Below, piece by piece: positions 34,020-43,535 of a DNA stretch of 64,000 bases. This stretch comes from Flavobacteriales bacterium. Lineage in GTDB: Bacteria; Bacteroidota; Bacteroidia; Flavobacteriales_F; PHOS-HE28. The notes beneath the pieces were generated by a model. That model saw nothing but the letters and a program-made list of their open reading frames with translations. It made no database searches and was not told where the DNA came from. The translations under genes and the position numbers were made by a program. Numbering within the stretch: position 1 is the first letter of the stretch; each line of letters opens with the position of its first letter. The stretch covers positions 124,001 through 188,000 of the forward strand of contig JADJKO010000004.1 of NCBI GenBank assembly GCA_016705955.1. The letters are read 5' to 3'.

Positions 34020-34658
34020 ATGGTCAAAGCACCGTGGGCATTGGTATTGGCGTTACTGCTGTTGCTGCCTTCAGCAACCGTTGCGCCCGCACCTGTGCTT
34101 GATCTTGGTATCGGAGAAAAGGCCAGCTTGCTCTTCGATGAGATCGGCCTGGAAGGGCTGATGGCCCCGAACGTGTTCACTGCCGGATATGCCAGCATCG
34201 CCAAGCGTCGTGTCCCAGCCCATGTGTTGGCGATCGCGGACATGACGCAGCCCAGCACGGCGAAACGGCTCTACCTCATCGACCTCGACAAGAAGGAATT
34301 GATCATGCGGACGTGGGTCGCGCATGGCTCCGGCTCCGGCGAACTGATGTGTACCTCCTTCAGTAATCGTGAAGGATCCCATGCGACAAGCAAAGGTTTG
34401 TACCGCGTGGGTGCGGAGATCGTAAGTCCGAAGCACGGCGCTGCGCTGATGCTGCAAGGACTCGATCGCGGCGTGAACTGTCAAGCGGAATCACGTGAAG
34501 TGATCATGCACAGTGCCGATTACGTCAGTGCTGATTTCATCGCACAACACGGGCGGTTGGGCCGCAGCTGGGGATGTCCGGCGCTGAGCCGCGAGGACAT
34601 GCCGCGCGTGATCGAGTTGTTGGCGAACGGTGGATATCTATATGTCCACGGCCGTTGA
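34020..34658 (+). CDS. L,D-transpeptidase catalytic domain protein (YkuD_2 type)
   Basis: The 212-residue product has a signal peptide or anchor (VLALLLLLPSATVAPAP) and a YkuD_2-type catalytic domain. The active-site residues are His164 in VIMHSADYVS and Cys186 in GRSWGCPALS; GSGELMCTSFSNREGSHATS matches the family's central region. Such proteins form or remodel 3-3 peptidoglycan cross-links or attach proteins, acting in the periplasm. A second, larger L,D-transpeptidase gene follows 35 bases later. Confidence 0.9.
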   Translation: MVKAPWALVLALLLLLPSATVAPAPVLDLGIGEKASLLFDEIGLEGLMAPNVFTAGYASIAKRRVPAHVLAIADMTQPSTAKRLYLIDLDKKELIMRTWVAHGSGSGELMCTSFSNREGSHATSKGLYRVGAEIVSPKHGAALMLQGLDRGVNCQAESREVIMHSADYVSADFIAQHGRLGRSWGCPALSREDMPRVIELLANGGYLYVHGR

Positions 34659-34693
34659 CGGCGAGGGGTTCGATCAAGTTCCTTCGCGGTCGC

Positions 34694-36328
34694 ATGCGAT
34701 TTCTTTCATTGCTCGTTCCACTTCTCTTCTTGGCCTCGTGTCAGGTTCCGGATACCACACCGGACATCGCGCAGCAGGCACAGGACATCACGGCGGTCTT
34801 CGAAACGCCGGAAGATTATTCGATCCGCACACTCGATAGCGTCGATCTTGAACGCTACCTGAACACGCATCCCGAGTTCCATTCGGATTCCGCCGGGATC
34901 CGCGCGTTCTACCAGCGTCGTCGGTTCCAGTTCGCGTGGTTCATGAACGACACGCTCACGCAGAGCGCGGCATCCTTCTTCGATCTGGTGAACAATGCGG
35001 ACACCTCCTTCCGCGAACTCCGGTCCATTCGCCAACGGCTGGCGGATCTGATGATGGCCGATGCAGTGGTAGCGGACACGGTGGTGTGTGATAGCTGTAT
35101 CCAGCGCATGGAACTGGACCTCACCGCACAGTTCTTCCGCTTCGCGGATCGCAACTACGGCGGGACCGTGGGCAAGGACCTGCGCGAACTGGACTGGTTC
35201 ATTCCTCGGCGGAAGAAGAACTACGACCGCCTGTTGGATTCACTGGTGGCCGGGCACATGGACCTCGGCCCGATCGAACCGCTTCACCCGCAATACGCCA
35301 TGTTGAAAGCGCAATTGCGGCGCTACCACGATCTGGATACGCTGCCATGGCCGGTGATCGGCATCGGTGAAAAGAAGAAACTGGAACCCGGTGATGAGGA
35401 CAAGGCCGTGATCACGATGCGCGAACGGTTGATCCTTCTTGGTGATCTGACCGCGACGTTGGATAGTTCGCAGCTCGCGTCGGAGAAATACGACAGCACG
35501 CTCGTGTCAGCGGTCCAGGCTTTCCAGATCCGCCATGGCTTGAACCCGGACGGCGTGATCGGCAACGGCATGCTGAAGCAATTGAACATCGCACCTGCGG
35601 AACGGCTGCGCACCTTGCTGGTGAACATGGAACGGTTGCGCTGGGTGCCTGAACAGAACGCGCCCAACCTGTTACTGGTGAACATCCCCGAATTCAAGTT
35701 GCATGTGTACGAGGCCGATACCGAGGCCTGGAGCATGAATGTGGTGGTGGGTGCTACGGCCACGCGCACCGTGATCTTCGGCGACACCCTTTCACGCATC
35801 GCGTTCAGCCCCACGTGGACCGTGCCGAACAGCATCGTGCGCGGTGAGATCCTCCCCGGCATCGCGAAGGACCCGAACTACCTGCGCAAACACAACATGG
35901 AGATCATCGGCGGTAGCGAGAAGAACCCCATCGTTCGCCAGAAACCCGGATCAGGCAACGCGCTGGGCAAGGTGAAGTTCCTCTTCCCCAACACGTACAA
36001 CATCTACTTCCACGACACCCCGAGCAAGCGGTTCTTCGCACGCGAAAGCCGGGCCTTCAGCCACGGGTGCATACGACTTAGCGAACCACAACGCTTCGCG
36101 GAATACCTGTTGCGGAACGACACCGCGTGGACCACGGAGAAGATCAAGGCAGCCATGAACTCGGGAAAGGAGCAGTACGTGATGCTGAAGGAGAAGCGGC
36201 CGGTGTCCATCGGCTATTTCACCGCATGGGTGGATCGACAAGGCCGCTTGAATTTCCGCGACGATGTGTACGGTCACGACATCCGCTTGGCGAACGAACT
36301 GTTCACGGTGACGCCACCGGTCCTTTAG
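34694..36328 (+). CDS. L,D-transpeptidase, YcbB/LdtD-like lipoprotein
   Basis: The 544-residue protein has a lipobox (LFLASC), an N-terminal scaffold domain, a peptidoglycan-binding motif (VQAFQIRHGLNPDGVIGNGM) and a C-terminal YkuD domain with the active site AFSHGCIRLSEP. The layout matches YcbB/LdtD enzymes, which make 3-3 cross-links from tetrapeptide donors. The ATG at 34694 is chosen because the lipoprotein signal starts there; an upstream in-frame start would overlap the preceding gene. Its last 26 bases overlap the convergent DUF6056 gene. Confidence 0.93.
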   Translation: MRFLSLLVPLLFLASCQVPDTTPDIAQQAQDITAVFETPEDYSIRTLDSVDLERYLNTHPEFHSDSAGIRAFYQRRRFQFAWFMNDTLTQSAASFFDLVNNADTSFRELRSIRQRLADLMMADAVVADTVVCDSCIQRMELDLTAQFFRFADRNYGGTVGKDLRELDWFIPRRKKNYDRLLDSLVAGHMDLGPIEPLHPQYAMLKAQLRRYHDLDTLPWPVIGIGEKKKLEPGDEDKAVITMRERLILLGDLTATLDSSQLASEKYDSTLVSAVQAFQIRHGLNPDGVIGNGMLKQLNIAPAERLRTLLVNMERLRWVPEQNAPNLLLVNIPEFKLHVYEADTEAWSMNVVVGATATRTVIFGDTLSRIAFSPTWTVPNSIVRGEILPGIAKDPNYLRKHNMEIIGGSEKNPIVRQKPGSGNALGKVKFLFPNTYNIYFHDTPSKRFFARESRAFSHGCIRLSEPQRFAEYLLRNDTAWTTEKIKAAMNSGKEQYVMLKEKRPVSIGYFTAWVDRQGRLNFRDDVYGHDIRLANELFTVTPPVL

Positions 36329-37757
36329 AAGCCTTCGGCTCGGCTTCGATGATGATCCGCATCGTGTCCGCTTGGAAGTAGTACGCGATGGACCGGTTGA
36401 TCCAATCACCCGGACCCGCACCGCCATCGAGGTAACGGATGCTCCGTGGTTCCTGGGTCAGAGCAGGCAGCATCACTTCCGCAAGGCCTTCCTGCTTCGC
36501 GCGCTCGATCCTGCGATAGCGATCGGACAATTGCGCATCGAAACCGCGTAGTCGTCCATCGAGGAGATCAAATGAAACACCGCGACCACTGCCGGTGGCG
36601 AAGAAGACCACTGCAAGTAGCGCGAACCCGATAAGGCGGAAACGTTCGAGTTGAGGAGTTGCCTCGTGCCGTCGATCCTTCGCTTTCCAGCGCAACTGAA
36701 TAGCCGTGAGCAGGAAGAACCAACACGGCAGGAAGAACAACAGCGTGGCGTTCACCGTGCGATGCTGCCCGAGCAGACCGGTGGACCAGTAGGGCAATGC
36801 CATGGCGACGAAGACCACACCGACGATGAAGAGTGCGAACCGCCACGGGCGCACGCCAACCGCCATACTGAGGAGCGATGCATGCTCCAGGATCCGTTCC
36901 CGCAGCGAGAGATAGAGCAAGGAAGTAATAAGCAAGGCCGGTGATGCGATCCACGTGAGCAGGAAGCGACCTGTTTGCAGCGCGCCCCAACCCAATGTGT
37001 GCAGGAGATCATGCCTGAGTGGGAACTGCGATCCGCGCCCTTCATTGCCCGGTGCAAGGATCATGACCAATGCAGCAAGGACCACGAATGCAAGGACCAC
37101 AGCGGCTTTCCGCCTAATACGCAACCAAAAACCTTGGGGCGCCAACACAAGCGCCGCGTGGACCATGACCATGAAGACCATGTGCAATTCATTGCAGCCA
37201 CAGATGATCACCGCGAGCACGATGATGAGGACAAGCCAACGAATTCGCTTCGCCTTCACCGTATCGATCATCCGGATCCATGCGGCTACGAGAAGAAGCA
37301 TGAGCGCCCCGGGCAATTGGTAGCTCACCGCACCGGTGTACCAATAGAGGCCTTCGCCGAGGTCGGGCATCATGTGCAAGTAGAGAAGAAGGAATAGCGA
37401 AGCGAGGACGGCCACCGACCCGCGGCGCATGGACCACGCATCGACGAGCACGCGGATGAGGGCATACAGGCCACACCACGTAAGTGCGAGCAAGGCAATG
37501 GGAACAACCCGGTACAGCCATAGTCCCTTCTCGATCCCCAGCACCAGCGGCCCGCGCAATACAAGGATGTTCGAGAACCACCGTCCGTTCCACAAGTGGT
37601 ATTCATCCCACAAACGCGGCAATAGATCGGTGCGCATACCGGCCACCGCGTAGCTGAAGTCGTCCGCGAACGGGTGGATGAAGAACGCCACCGCAACGTA
37701 CCGCGCGAGTGCGATCACGAGCAACACGATCAGTACGATCGAGAGGCGGCGGTCCAT
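36303..37757 (-). CDS. DUF6056-like multi-pass membrane protein
   Basis: The 484-residue protein has about eleven hydrophobic segments and an acidic periplasmic loop after the first one (FFIHPFADDFSYAVAGM), an arrangement seen in GT-C-type lipid-linked glycosyltransferases; DADD/DDF-like motifs in that loop are often catalytic. The C-terminal 100 residues form a soluble domain with SDRYRRIERAKQEG. I assign it to the DUF6056 group from overall layout. The GtrB-like gene 205 bases upstream on the same strand could supply polyprenyl-linked sugar, but the two are separated by a large inverted repeat. Confidence 0.7.
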   Translation of the reverse strand: MDRRLSIVLIVLLVIALARYVAVAFFIHPFADDFSYAVAGMRTDLLPRLWDEYHLWNGRWFSNILVLRGPLVLGIEKGLWLYRVVPIALLALTWCGLYALIRVLVDAWSMRRGSVAVLASLFLLLYLHMMPDLGEGLYWYTGAVSYQLPGALMLLLVAAWIRMIDTVKAKRIRWLVLIIVLAVIICGCNELHMVFMVMVHAALVLAPQGFWLRIRRKAAVVLAFVVLAALVMILAPGNEGRGSQFPLRHDLLHTLGWGALQTGRFLLTWIASPALLITSLLYLSLRERILEHASLLSMAVGVRPWRFALFIVGVVFVAMALPYWSTGLLGQHRTVNATLLFFLPCWFFLLTAIQLRWKAKDRRHEATPQLERFRLIGFALLAVVFFATGSGRGVSFDLLDGRLRGFDAQLSDRYRRIERAKQEGLAEVMLPALTQEPRSIRYLDGGAGPGDWINRSIAYYFQADTMRIIIEAEPKASKGPVASP

Positions 37758-37823
37758 GGATCAAAGATGGAGGGAATGCAGAGGATGAGCCGATGAGGCA
37801 CAATGAACAGGTGGGGGAATACA

Positions 37824-37938
37824 CCTCACGCGGAGGCGCGGGGAACGCGGAGGTAAATGCAAGAAAGGAGTGTTCTTCAAAAAGATCAATAGCGTTGAAT
37901 GGACCTTAGCTCCGCGTTCCCCGCGCCTCCGCGTGAGG
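37824..37938. repeat. perfect 29-bp inverted repeat between two membrane glycan genes
   Basis: Left arm 37824-37852 starts CCTCACGCGGAGG and right arm 37910-37938 ends CCTCCGCGTGAGG; all 29 bases are complementary. Beyond one mismatch the pairing continues for three bases inward. The 57-base centre is AT-richer and holds no recognisable gene. The arms contain the repeated core CTCCGCG. It could be a bidirectional terminator, a MITE-like insertion or a dispersed repeat pair. Confidence 0.85.
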
Positions 37939-37962
37939 CTGGGCTCTGCGCGTCCCTACCCC

Positions 37963-38919
37963 TCACACGCCCACGCGTTCCTTCACCCGGTACACATTCC
38001 GCTCCGGGCTATAACGGCGCACGAGTTCCGCCACGAAACCCATGGTGAAGAGCTGCACGCCGATGACCATGGAGGTGAGTGCCACATAGAACAGGCCTTG
38101 ATCCGCCACACGCGGTGCGGGTTCGTGCCACAGGTATACGTGCATCAGCTTCTCGCCGACCACCCAGATCGTGGAGAACAGACCGACCACGAACATGAAG
38201 GTGCCCACCGCGCCGAAGAAGTGCATCGGCTTGCGACCGAAGCGGAAGACGAACGTGATGGTGAGCAGATCGAGGAAGCCGTTGATGAAGCGATCGAAGC
38301 CGAACTTGCTACGACCGAATTTGCGCGGGTGGTGCTTCACCACTTTCTCCTGGATGTTCCGGAATCCTTCCTTGTGCGCGATGAACGGGATGTAGCGGTG
38401 CATCTCCCCGAAGACCTCGATGCTCTTGATCACCTCCTTCCGGTAAGCCTTCAAGCCGCAATTGAAATCGTGGAGCATCACGCCGCTCACACGGCGCGTG
38501 GTCCAGTTGAAGAGCTTGGTGGGAAGGGTCTTCGTGATCGGGTCGTAGCGCTTCTTCTTCCAACCGCTCACTAGATCGCACCCCTCCTCTTTGATCATGC
38601 GGTACAATTCCGGGATTTCGTCGGGGTCGTCCTGCAGGTCGGCGTCCATGGTGATCACCACATCACCCTGCGCGGCGATGAAGCCCTCGTTCAGCGCCGG
38701 GCTCTTCCCGTAGTTGTGCCCGAAACGGATGCCTTTCACACGCGCATCGGCGGCGGCCAATTTGCAGATGGCCGCCCACGAAGGATCCGTGCTCCCGTCG
38801 TCGATGTAGAGGATCTCGTACTGCACACCCATCGCGCCCATCACCGCGTGCAAACGTTCCGTGAGCACCGGCAGCGATTCGTGCTCATTGAGCAACGGAA
38901 CAACGATGGAGAGGTCCAT
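37963..38919 (-). CDS. GtrB/DPM1-like family 2 glycosyltransferase
   Basis: The 318-residue protein has a cytosolic GT-A domain with VVPLLNEHESLPVL, YIDDGSTD and the metal motif DAD at Asp92-Asp94, HNYGKSPALNEGF and the DPM1-type PRKFGRSKFG. Two C-terminal membrane segments (about residues 237-257 and 272-295) resemble GtrB/ArnC proteins, which load a sugar onto undecaprenyl phosphate. Product and acceptor are unknown. The nearby DUF6056 protein could use such a donor. Confidence 0.92.
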   Translation of the reverse strand: MDLSIVVPLLNEHESLPVLTERLHAVMGAMGVQYEILYIDDGSTDPSWAAICKLAAADARVKGIRFGHNYGKSPALNEGFIAAQGDVVITMDADLQDDPDEIPELYRMIKEEGCDLVSGWKKKRYDPITKTLPTKLFNWTTRRVSGVMLHDFNCGLKAYRKEVIKSIEVFGEMHRYIPFIAHKEGFRNIQEKVVKHHPRKFGRSKFGFDRFINGFLDLLTITFVFRFGRKPMHFFGAVGTFMFVVGLFSTIWVVGEKLMHVYLWHEPAPRVADQGLFYVALTSMVIGVQLFTMGFVAELVRRYSPERNVYRVKERVGV

Positions 38920-39113
38920 GGTGCTGCAAGGTTAGCGCTTCGGAGCTATGCGAATGTGCGGGCCAAGCGGTTGGCCCGGTCCGGACACATTTCGACCGAG
39001 GATCCGTCCCGCTCGACCACCGCATCCGTGATGGTTCGGAAAGATCGCGGCGGATGGTTAACATTGTAGTTCCCCTAATAGAAAGAACCACTGTACAACC
39101 AAACCCCTCACTG

Positions 39114-40826
39114 ATGATACAACGCCTACTCTCCACCTTGACCACCTGCGTAGCTGCTCTGGCCCTCAGCGCCCAGGTCACCGTGTATGTGCAACAACCG
39201 CCCGGTTTGGAAGGACCGCTGGAATTCACGTGGGCCGCTTGGGGCCAGAACCCCGACCTGAACGACCCGCTGAACAACCTGGTGGGCACGGCCTGCTTCG
39301 TGGACGACGGCACGGCCGAGGATTCCTTGGGCTGCAACGCCTTGGTGAACGGCGCCGACATCGCCGGGAAGATCGCCGTGGTGTATCGTGGTGTCTGTGA
39401 GTTCGGGGCGAAGGCCCTGAACGCCGAGCAGGCCGGTGCCATCGCCGTGGTGATCATCAACAACGCTCCCGGCGCGCCGGTGGGCATGGGTGCTGGTGCG
39501 CAAGGCGCCAACGTCACCATTCCGGTGGTGATGATCAGTCAGGAATCGGGTGCCACGCTGCATAATTCCATTGCCACCTGCGGTGAACTGGAACTCTTCA
39601 TCGGCAGCCAGACCGGCTATTTCCAGTATAACCTGGGCATGTACAAGAACGATATCCTGATCCCCCGCTACGGCGAGATCAACCCCCTGATCGCCTCCAA
39701 CGCCTCGGAGTTCAGCGTGCAGATCGGTGCCATGATGCACAACTACGGCGCCTTGGACATGCCCAACGCCCGCGTACAGTGCGTGGTAACCCAGAACGGC
39801 AGCAACGTGGTGTATGACCAGACCTCCGCCGGGGTAACGCTCCTGAGCGGTGACTCGCTCTTCGTAACCCTGCCGGACTTCTCCCAGAGCAGCTACAGCG
39901 GCCAGTACGCTATCGCGTATGCACTCCTCGGTGATAACAGCGACGAGTTCACGAACAACGATGCCATCACCGTAACGCTCACCACGGGCGACAAGATCAC
40001 CTACGCACCGGCCGATGCCACCACGCAGTTGCCAGCGCCGGACCTGCACACGCTGCCAGGCGCCAACACCACCGGGTTCCGCTCCTGCGTGTTCTTCAGC
40101 GACCCCAACGCCTCGCGCTTGGCCATGACCGGCCTGTGGTTCAGCGCTTCCGCGGCTGTGACCGATGTGCTCACCGATGAGGTGATGACCGGCACGCTCT
40201 ACCAGTGGACCGACGCCATTACCGATCAGATCACCCTGCCCACCGACGCGGGCCTCATCGCGCTCACCAGCGGCGAGTACATCTTCGACAGCGACCTGCG
40301 TGAAACACCGATCTTCATGCCCTTCCTGGATGTGGTGACCCTACAGAACAACACCAACTACCTGGTGTGCCTCGATTCCTACAGCGGCATCGTGCGCCAC
40401 GGCTGGGACAACTCCTTGAGCTACGACCGCACGCAGACCAACACCCTGACCCCGGTCGGCATGCTGCGCGATGGCACCACCTGGTACAACGGCTTCACCG
40501 GCATCACTGGCGCGCCGTCCATCGGCATGCAGGTGATCAATGCCAACAGCATCGGCATCCCTGAGCAAGCCGCTGTGGTGGTGGCCAGCCCATTCCCCAA
40601 TCCTACCGCGGATATCCTCCGCATACCGGTGAAGGGCTATAGCGGTGCCGCCTCCATGCGCGTGTTCGATGCCAGCGGTGCACAGGTGATCAACCGCCGC
40701 AGTTCGGTAAGCAGCGATGGCACACTCACCGTGGATCTCTGTGATCTCGCCAACGGCCTCTACCTCTTCCACATGGATTTCGAGAATGGCCAGTGCGCGG
40801 AGTTCCGCGTGCAGGTGATGAAGTAG
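39114..40826 (+). CDS. secreted protein with PA domain and T9SS type A sorting domain
   Basis: The 570-residue product has a signal peptide ending AALALSAQ. Residues 50-170 resemble a protease-associated (PA) domain (IAGKIAVVYRGVCEFGAKAL, then NAEQAGAIAVVIINN and IPVVMISQESG) without a peptidase domain. The middle is beta-sandwich-like, and the last 80 residues form a type A sorting domain (ASPFPNPTADILRIPVKG, then LANGLYLFHMD). It should be exported by the type IX system whose porU/porV genes are disrupted 33 kb away. The start is set at the signal peptide. A perfect palindromic terminator follows. Confidence 0.88.
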   Translation: MIQRLLSTLTTCVAALALSAQVTVYVQQPPGLEGPLEFTWAAWGQNPDLNDPLNNLVGTACFVDDGTAEDSLGCNALVNGADIAGKIAVVYRGVCEFGAKALNAEQAGAIAVVIINNAPGAPVGMGAGAQGANVTIPVVMISQESGATLHNSIATCGELELFIGSQTGYFQYNLGMYKNDILIPRYGEINPLIASNASEFSVQIGAMMHNYGALDMPNARVQCVVTQNGSNVVYDQTSAGVTLLSGDSLFVTLPDFSQSSYSGQYAIAYALLGDNSDEFTNNDAITVTLTTGDKITYAPADATTQLPAPDLHTLPGANTTGFRSCVFFSDPNASRLAMTGLWFSASAAVTDVLTDEVMTGTLYQWTDAITDQITLPTDAGLIALTSGEYIFDSDLRETPIFMPFLDVVTLQNNTNYLVCLDSYSGIVRHGWDNSLSYDRTQTNTLTPVGMLRDGTTWYNGFTGITGAPSIGMQVINANSIGIPEQAAVVVASPFPNPTADILRIPVKGYSGAASMRVFDASGAQVINRRSSVSSDGTLTVDLCDLANGLYLFHMDFENGQCAEFRVQVMK

Positions 40827-40840
40827 GATCCGGCCCCTTT

Positions 40841-40874
40841 ACAGGAACGGCCGCCCATGGGCGGCCGTTCCTGT
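40841..40874. terminator. perfect 34-bp palindromic terminator
   Basis: ACAGGAACGGCCGCCCA and its exact complement abut without a loop mismatch. It lies between the convergent PA-domain gene and the small membrane protein gene and can serve both directions, with TTCC following on the plus strand. Confidence 0.75.
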
Positions 40875-40890
40875 TTCCGTTCCGTTCGTT

Positions 40891-41313
40891 CTACGCGCCC
40901 TCCTTCTTCCCCATGCCCAGCACCATGCCGGCCACCATGCCCAACACACCCCCGAACGCACCGTTCAGCAGGATATCCACCACGATGATCGTACGGGTCT
41001 TGTACATCATCATGAAGGAAGCGTTGAACAGGTCATAACTCGTAGCGAACAGCAGGCCGATGATGCAGGCAGGCAGGAAACCGGCCATGGCCGTGCGTGC
41101 CCCGGCCTTCCACACCACATAGGCAATAGCCGCACCTCCTGCGAGGTTGCTCAGCACCAGTCCGATCATGTTCGGGTCGGCTTTCATCAGCCCCTCGTGG
41201 TGCAGCATGTTGGCATCGTAGTACCCCATGAGGGCAATGCCGAAGACAAGCCAGCCCAGGAAGAAGCTGACGATGCCTGCGGCCAAAGCAGCGAGTAGCA
41301 CATTCATATTCAT
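40891..41313 (-). CDS. small four-helix membrane protein, unknown function
   Basis: The 140-residue protein has four hydrophobic segments (about residues 5-28, 48-68, 74-95 and 106-131) with Gly- and Ala-rich packing faces and a short lysine tail (GMGKKEGA). It resembles DUF1761-like membrane proteins in size and layout, but I cannot assign a family with confidence. The ATG at 41313 (MNMNVLLAAL) is preferred; longer in-frame readings upstream have no membrane-protein character. It is transcribed away from yajQ. Confidence 0.7.
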   Translation of the reverse strand: MNMNVLLAALAAGIVSFFLGWLVFGIALMGYYDANMLHHEGLMKADPNMIGLVLSNLAGGAAIAYVVWKAGARTAMAGFLPACIIGLLFATSYDLFNASFMMMYKTRTIIVVDILLNGAFGGVLGMVAGMVLGMGKKEGA

Positions 41314-41444
41314 GGTATAAGGGTTTGGTTGAATGGATAGCCAAACTAGCCGGACGCACCATGGCAGGCCGTTGGGCAAGCGGGTGGTTATGAACCGGGG
41401 ACAGTGCGTTCCCATTCCCATCTTTACCCCCCAAGCCCTCCCCC

Positions 41445-41936
41445 ATGCCCAGTCTCGACATCCTAAGCAAAGTGGACCTGCAAATGCTCGACAACACCGT
41501 GAACGTGGTGCAGCGCGAGATCGACAACCGCTACGACCTGCGCGGCACGCAGAGCAAGGTGGAGTTGGACAAGAACGCACTCACCATCAAACTGAGCACG
41601 GAGGACCACATGAAGTTGGATGCCGTCCTGAACCTGCTCCTGGAGCGCAGTGGCAAGCAGAAGGTGGATGTGCGCAGCTACGACCTGAAGGCCGAGCCGG
41701 TACCCAGCGGCAAGACGCTCTACCGCATCATCAAGGTGAAGCAGGGCATCGAGCGCGAAACAGCGAAGAAGATCGTGAAGGAGATCAAGGACAGCGGCCT
41801 GAAGGTGCAGACCCAGATCATGGACGACCTGATCCGCGTTACCGGCAAGAAGATCGACGACCTGCAAGCGATCATGGCGCTTTGTCGTGAGAAGGATTTC
41901 GAGTTGCCCTTGCAGTTCGAGAACATGAAGAGCTAG
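41445..41936 (+). CDS. YajQ family nucleotide-binding protein
   Basis: The 163-residue protein has the YajQ layout of two ferredoxin-like halves: PSLDILSKVDLQMLDNTVNV, EIDNRYDLRGTQSKVEL, VRSYDLKAEPVPSGKTLYR and LPLQFENMKS at the end. Some homologues bind cyclic di-GMP and act with transcription factors; whether this one does is not shown by the sequence. The gene stands alone and ends in TAG. Confidence 0.95.
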   Translation: MPSLDILSKVDLQMLDNTVNVVQREIDNRYDLRGTQSKVELDKNALTIKLSTEDHMKLDAVLNLLLERSGKQKVDVRSYDLKAEPVPSGKTLYRIIKVKQGIERETAKKIVKEIKDSGLKVQTQIMDDLIRVTGKKIDDLQAIMALCREKDFELPLQFENMKS

Positions 41937-42027
41937 GAGCCTCGCAGTGACGGCCTCGCAAGGATCACGCTGAGGGTCAGGCGGCGATCCGGCATCTTTG
42001 TACGTCCTCTTCCAGAAACCCGAACCC

Positions 42028-43290
42028 ATGCAACGATCCCTACTCCTCGCCATCACGACCCTGGTAAGCTCCTTCATTCATGCGCAGACCTATTTCTACA
42101 TCGATGCGATCATGATACAGCCTGCGGTTCCGACCACGGCCGATGTCGTCAGCATAGATCTGGTCGGTAACCTCAGTAGCACCGGGGCATCCGTCGTCAG
42201 CGCATCGGCGGAGGTGGTAGGCACCACTGTGACCGTTTCCATCCACGTGATGGATGTAGGCGGGCTAGCCGTGCTCGTCCCCCATACGGAAACCGTGGTG
42301 GTGGGCCAATTGCCAGCGGGTGACTATACCGTCGTCATTGTCGGGCAGTACGTGGCGGACATGGCACACACAGTGGATCACTTCTTCACCGTGGCCGGTA
42401 CGGCTTGCGACTTGTTGGACATCGTGTCGGTGCAATGGCACGCGTTCACGGATACCATGATCGTGGTGCATGCGCAGAACAACAATCCGGATGTGCTCTT
42501 CGACTATCCGAACTTCATCCTGTTCGACGCGAACGGCGACACACTGGCCAAAGAGACGGTGAACTTCTTCGGCATCGCCGGTGATAGTTGGCACATGCTG
42601 CGTGTGCAGGACGGTGCCATGATCCCCAATGCGCCCTTCAACGGCACCTTGGAATTGTGGACACTCTTTACCGCGGATCTCGCCTGCTCCTGGTCAGCGC
42701 CTTTCGACCTCTGTCCACCGGAGCCTTGCGCAACCTTGATCCCGATGATCCAGAACTTCGGGGGCGCGCTCACGATAGGCACGTATAGCTGGTCGATCTC
42801 CGATGATGGTGGGGAGGTGGCGAGCGGGATCTTTGAAATGACCGATCAATTGCAATTCGATTCCGACACGATCTGCATTCCGGCTGGCAACTATGGCATG
42901 GTGGTCATCCCCAATGATCCGCCCACCGGTGGCAACCCGGTATTCAATGTGAGCACCGAGGGCTGGATCAGCGGCCCTTCCCAGCCCGTTGCCTGGGCTT
43001 TGCCTGTGGTCATGCCCTTCACCTTCTATGAGCACTGCATCGATGGCACGAACGCAGTGGCGGAAACTGCGGCCATCACGGCGAGCGTCCTCGTGCAGGA
43101 CGGCTCACTCCTGATCTGCCGGTCGGATGCGCGACCATTGGGTCCGGTGAAAATGTATGATACGCTCGGGAAGGTCCTGTTCAATTCCACCACTACATCC
43201 AACACACTTCATATTCCGGTGGGCGGGATAACCACCGGGCTCGTCCTGGTGCAAGTGGGTGATCACGTGCAGCGCGTGCTGGTACCGTGA
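42028..43290 (+). CDS. secreted beta-rich protein with T9SS-like C-terminus
   Basis: The 420-residue product starts with a signal peptide (MQRSLLLAITTLVSSFIHAQ) and contains Ig-like or all-beta regions with several cysteines and no enzyme motif. The last 65 residues (MYDTLGKVLFNSTTTSNTLH, then GLVLVQVGDHVQRVLVP) follow the type A sorting-domain pattern. The ATG at 42028 is chosen for the signal peptide; CATCTTTG at 41993-42000 is one mismatch from a -7 box. No specific function can be given. Confidence 0.8.
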   Translation: MQRSLLLAITTLVSSFIHAQTYFYIDAIMIQPAVPTTADVVSIDLVGNLSSTGASVVSASAEVVGTTVTVSIHVMDVGGLAVLVPHTETVVVGQLPAGDYTVVIVGQYVADMAHTVDHFFTVAGTACDLLDIVSVQWHAFTDTMIVVHAQNNNPDVLFDYPNFILFDANGDTLAKETVNFFGIAGDSWHMLRVQDGAMIPNAPFNGTLELWTLFTADLACSWSAPFDLCPPEPCATLIPMIQNFGGALTIGTYSWSISDDGGEVASGIFEMTDQLQFDSDTICIPAGNYGMVVIPNDPPTGGNPVFNVSTEGWISGPSQPVAWALPVVMPFTFYEHCIDGTNAVAETAAITASVLVQDGSLLICRSDARPLGPVKMYDTLGKVLFNSTTTSNTLHIPVGGITTGLVLVQVGDHVQRVLVP

Positions 43291-43371
43291 TCAACTGATC
43301 GAGCTGGTCTACGATCCGGACCTTCAGAAGAAGGAGACCCCAGCTACTTTCCAGTAACTCTTGGAAACAGC

Positions 43372-43397
43372 GGAACCCGCCTTACGGGGCGGGTTCC
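43372..43397. terminator. hairpin between convergent genes
   Basis: GGAACCCGCC and GGCGGGTTCC are perfectly paired around TTACGG. The hairpin lies in the 245-base gap between the secreted protein gene and the NRDE gene; the minus-strand continuation is CGCTGTTTCC. I see nothing else in this gap. Confidence 0.65.
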
Positions 43398-43535
43398 TGA
43401 GTATCCCGGTCTCCCAGCTTACGGGCTTGGAAGGGAGCTTTTGGCGCCGTGAGGCTGATGCTCCTTGTGACCGGGGATGCTGTCGGTCCTTCCGGACCTG
43501 ACGGTTCAACGGAGGTTCAGGACAGGATGTTGCAT

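Noticed and set aside
38960..38977. Hairpin GGGCCAA/TTGGCCC between two divergent genes
   Set aside because: A short seven-pair stem in a divergent leader has no clear role; not enough to call a riboswitch or terminator.
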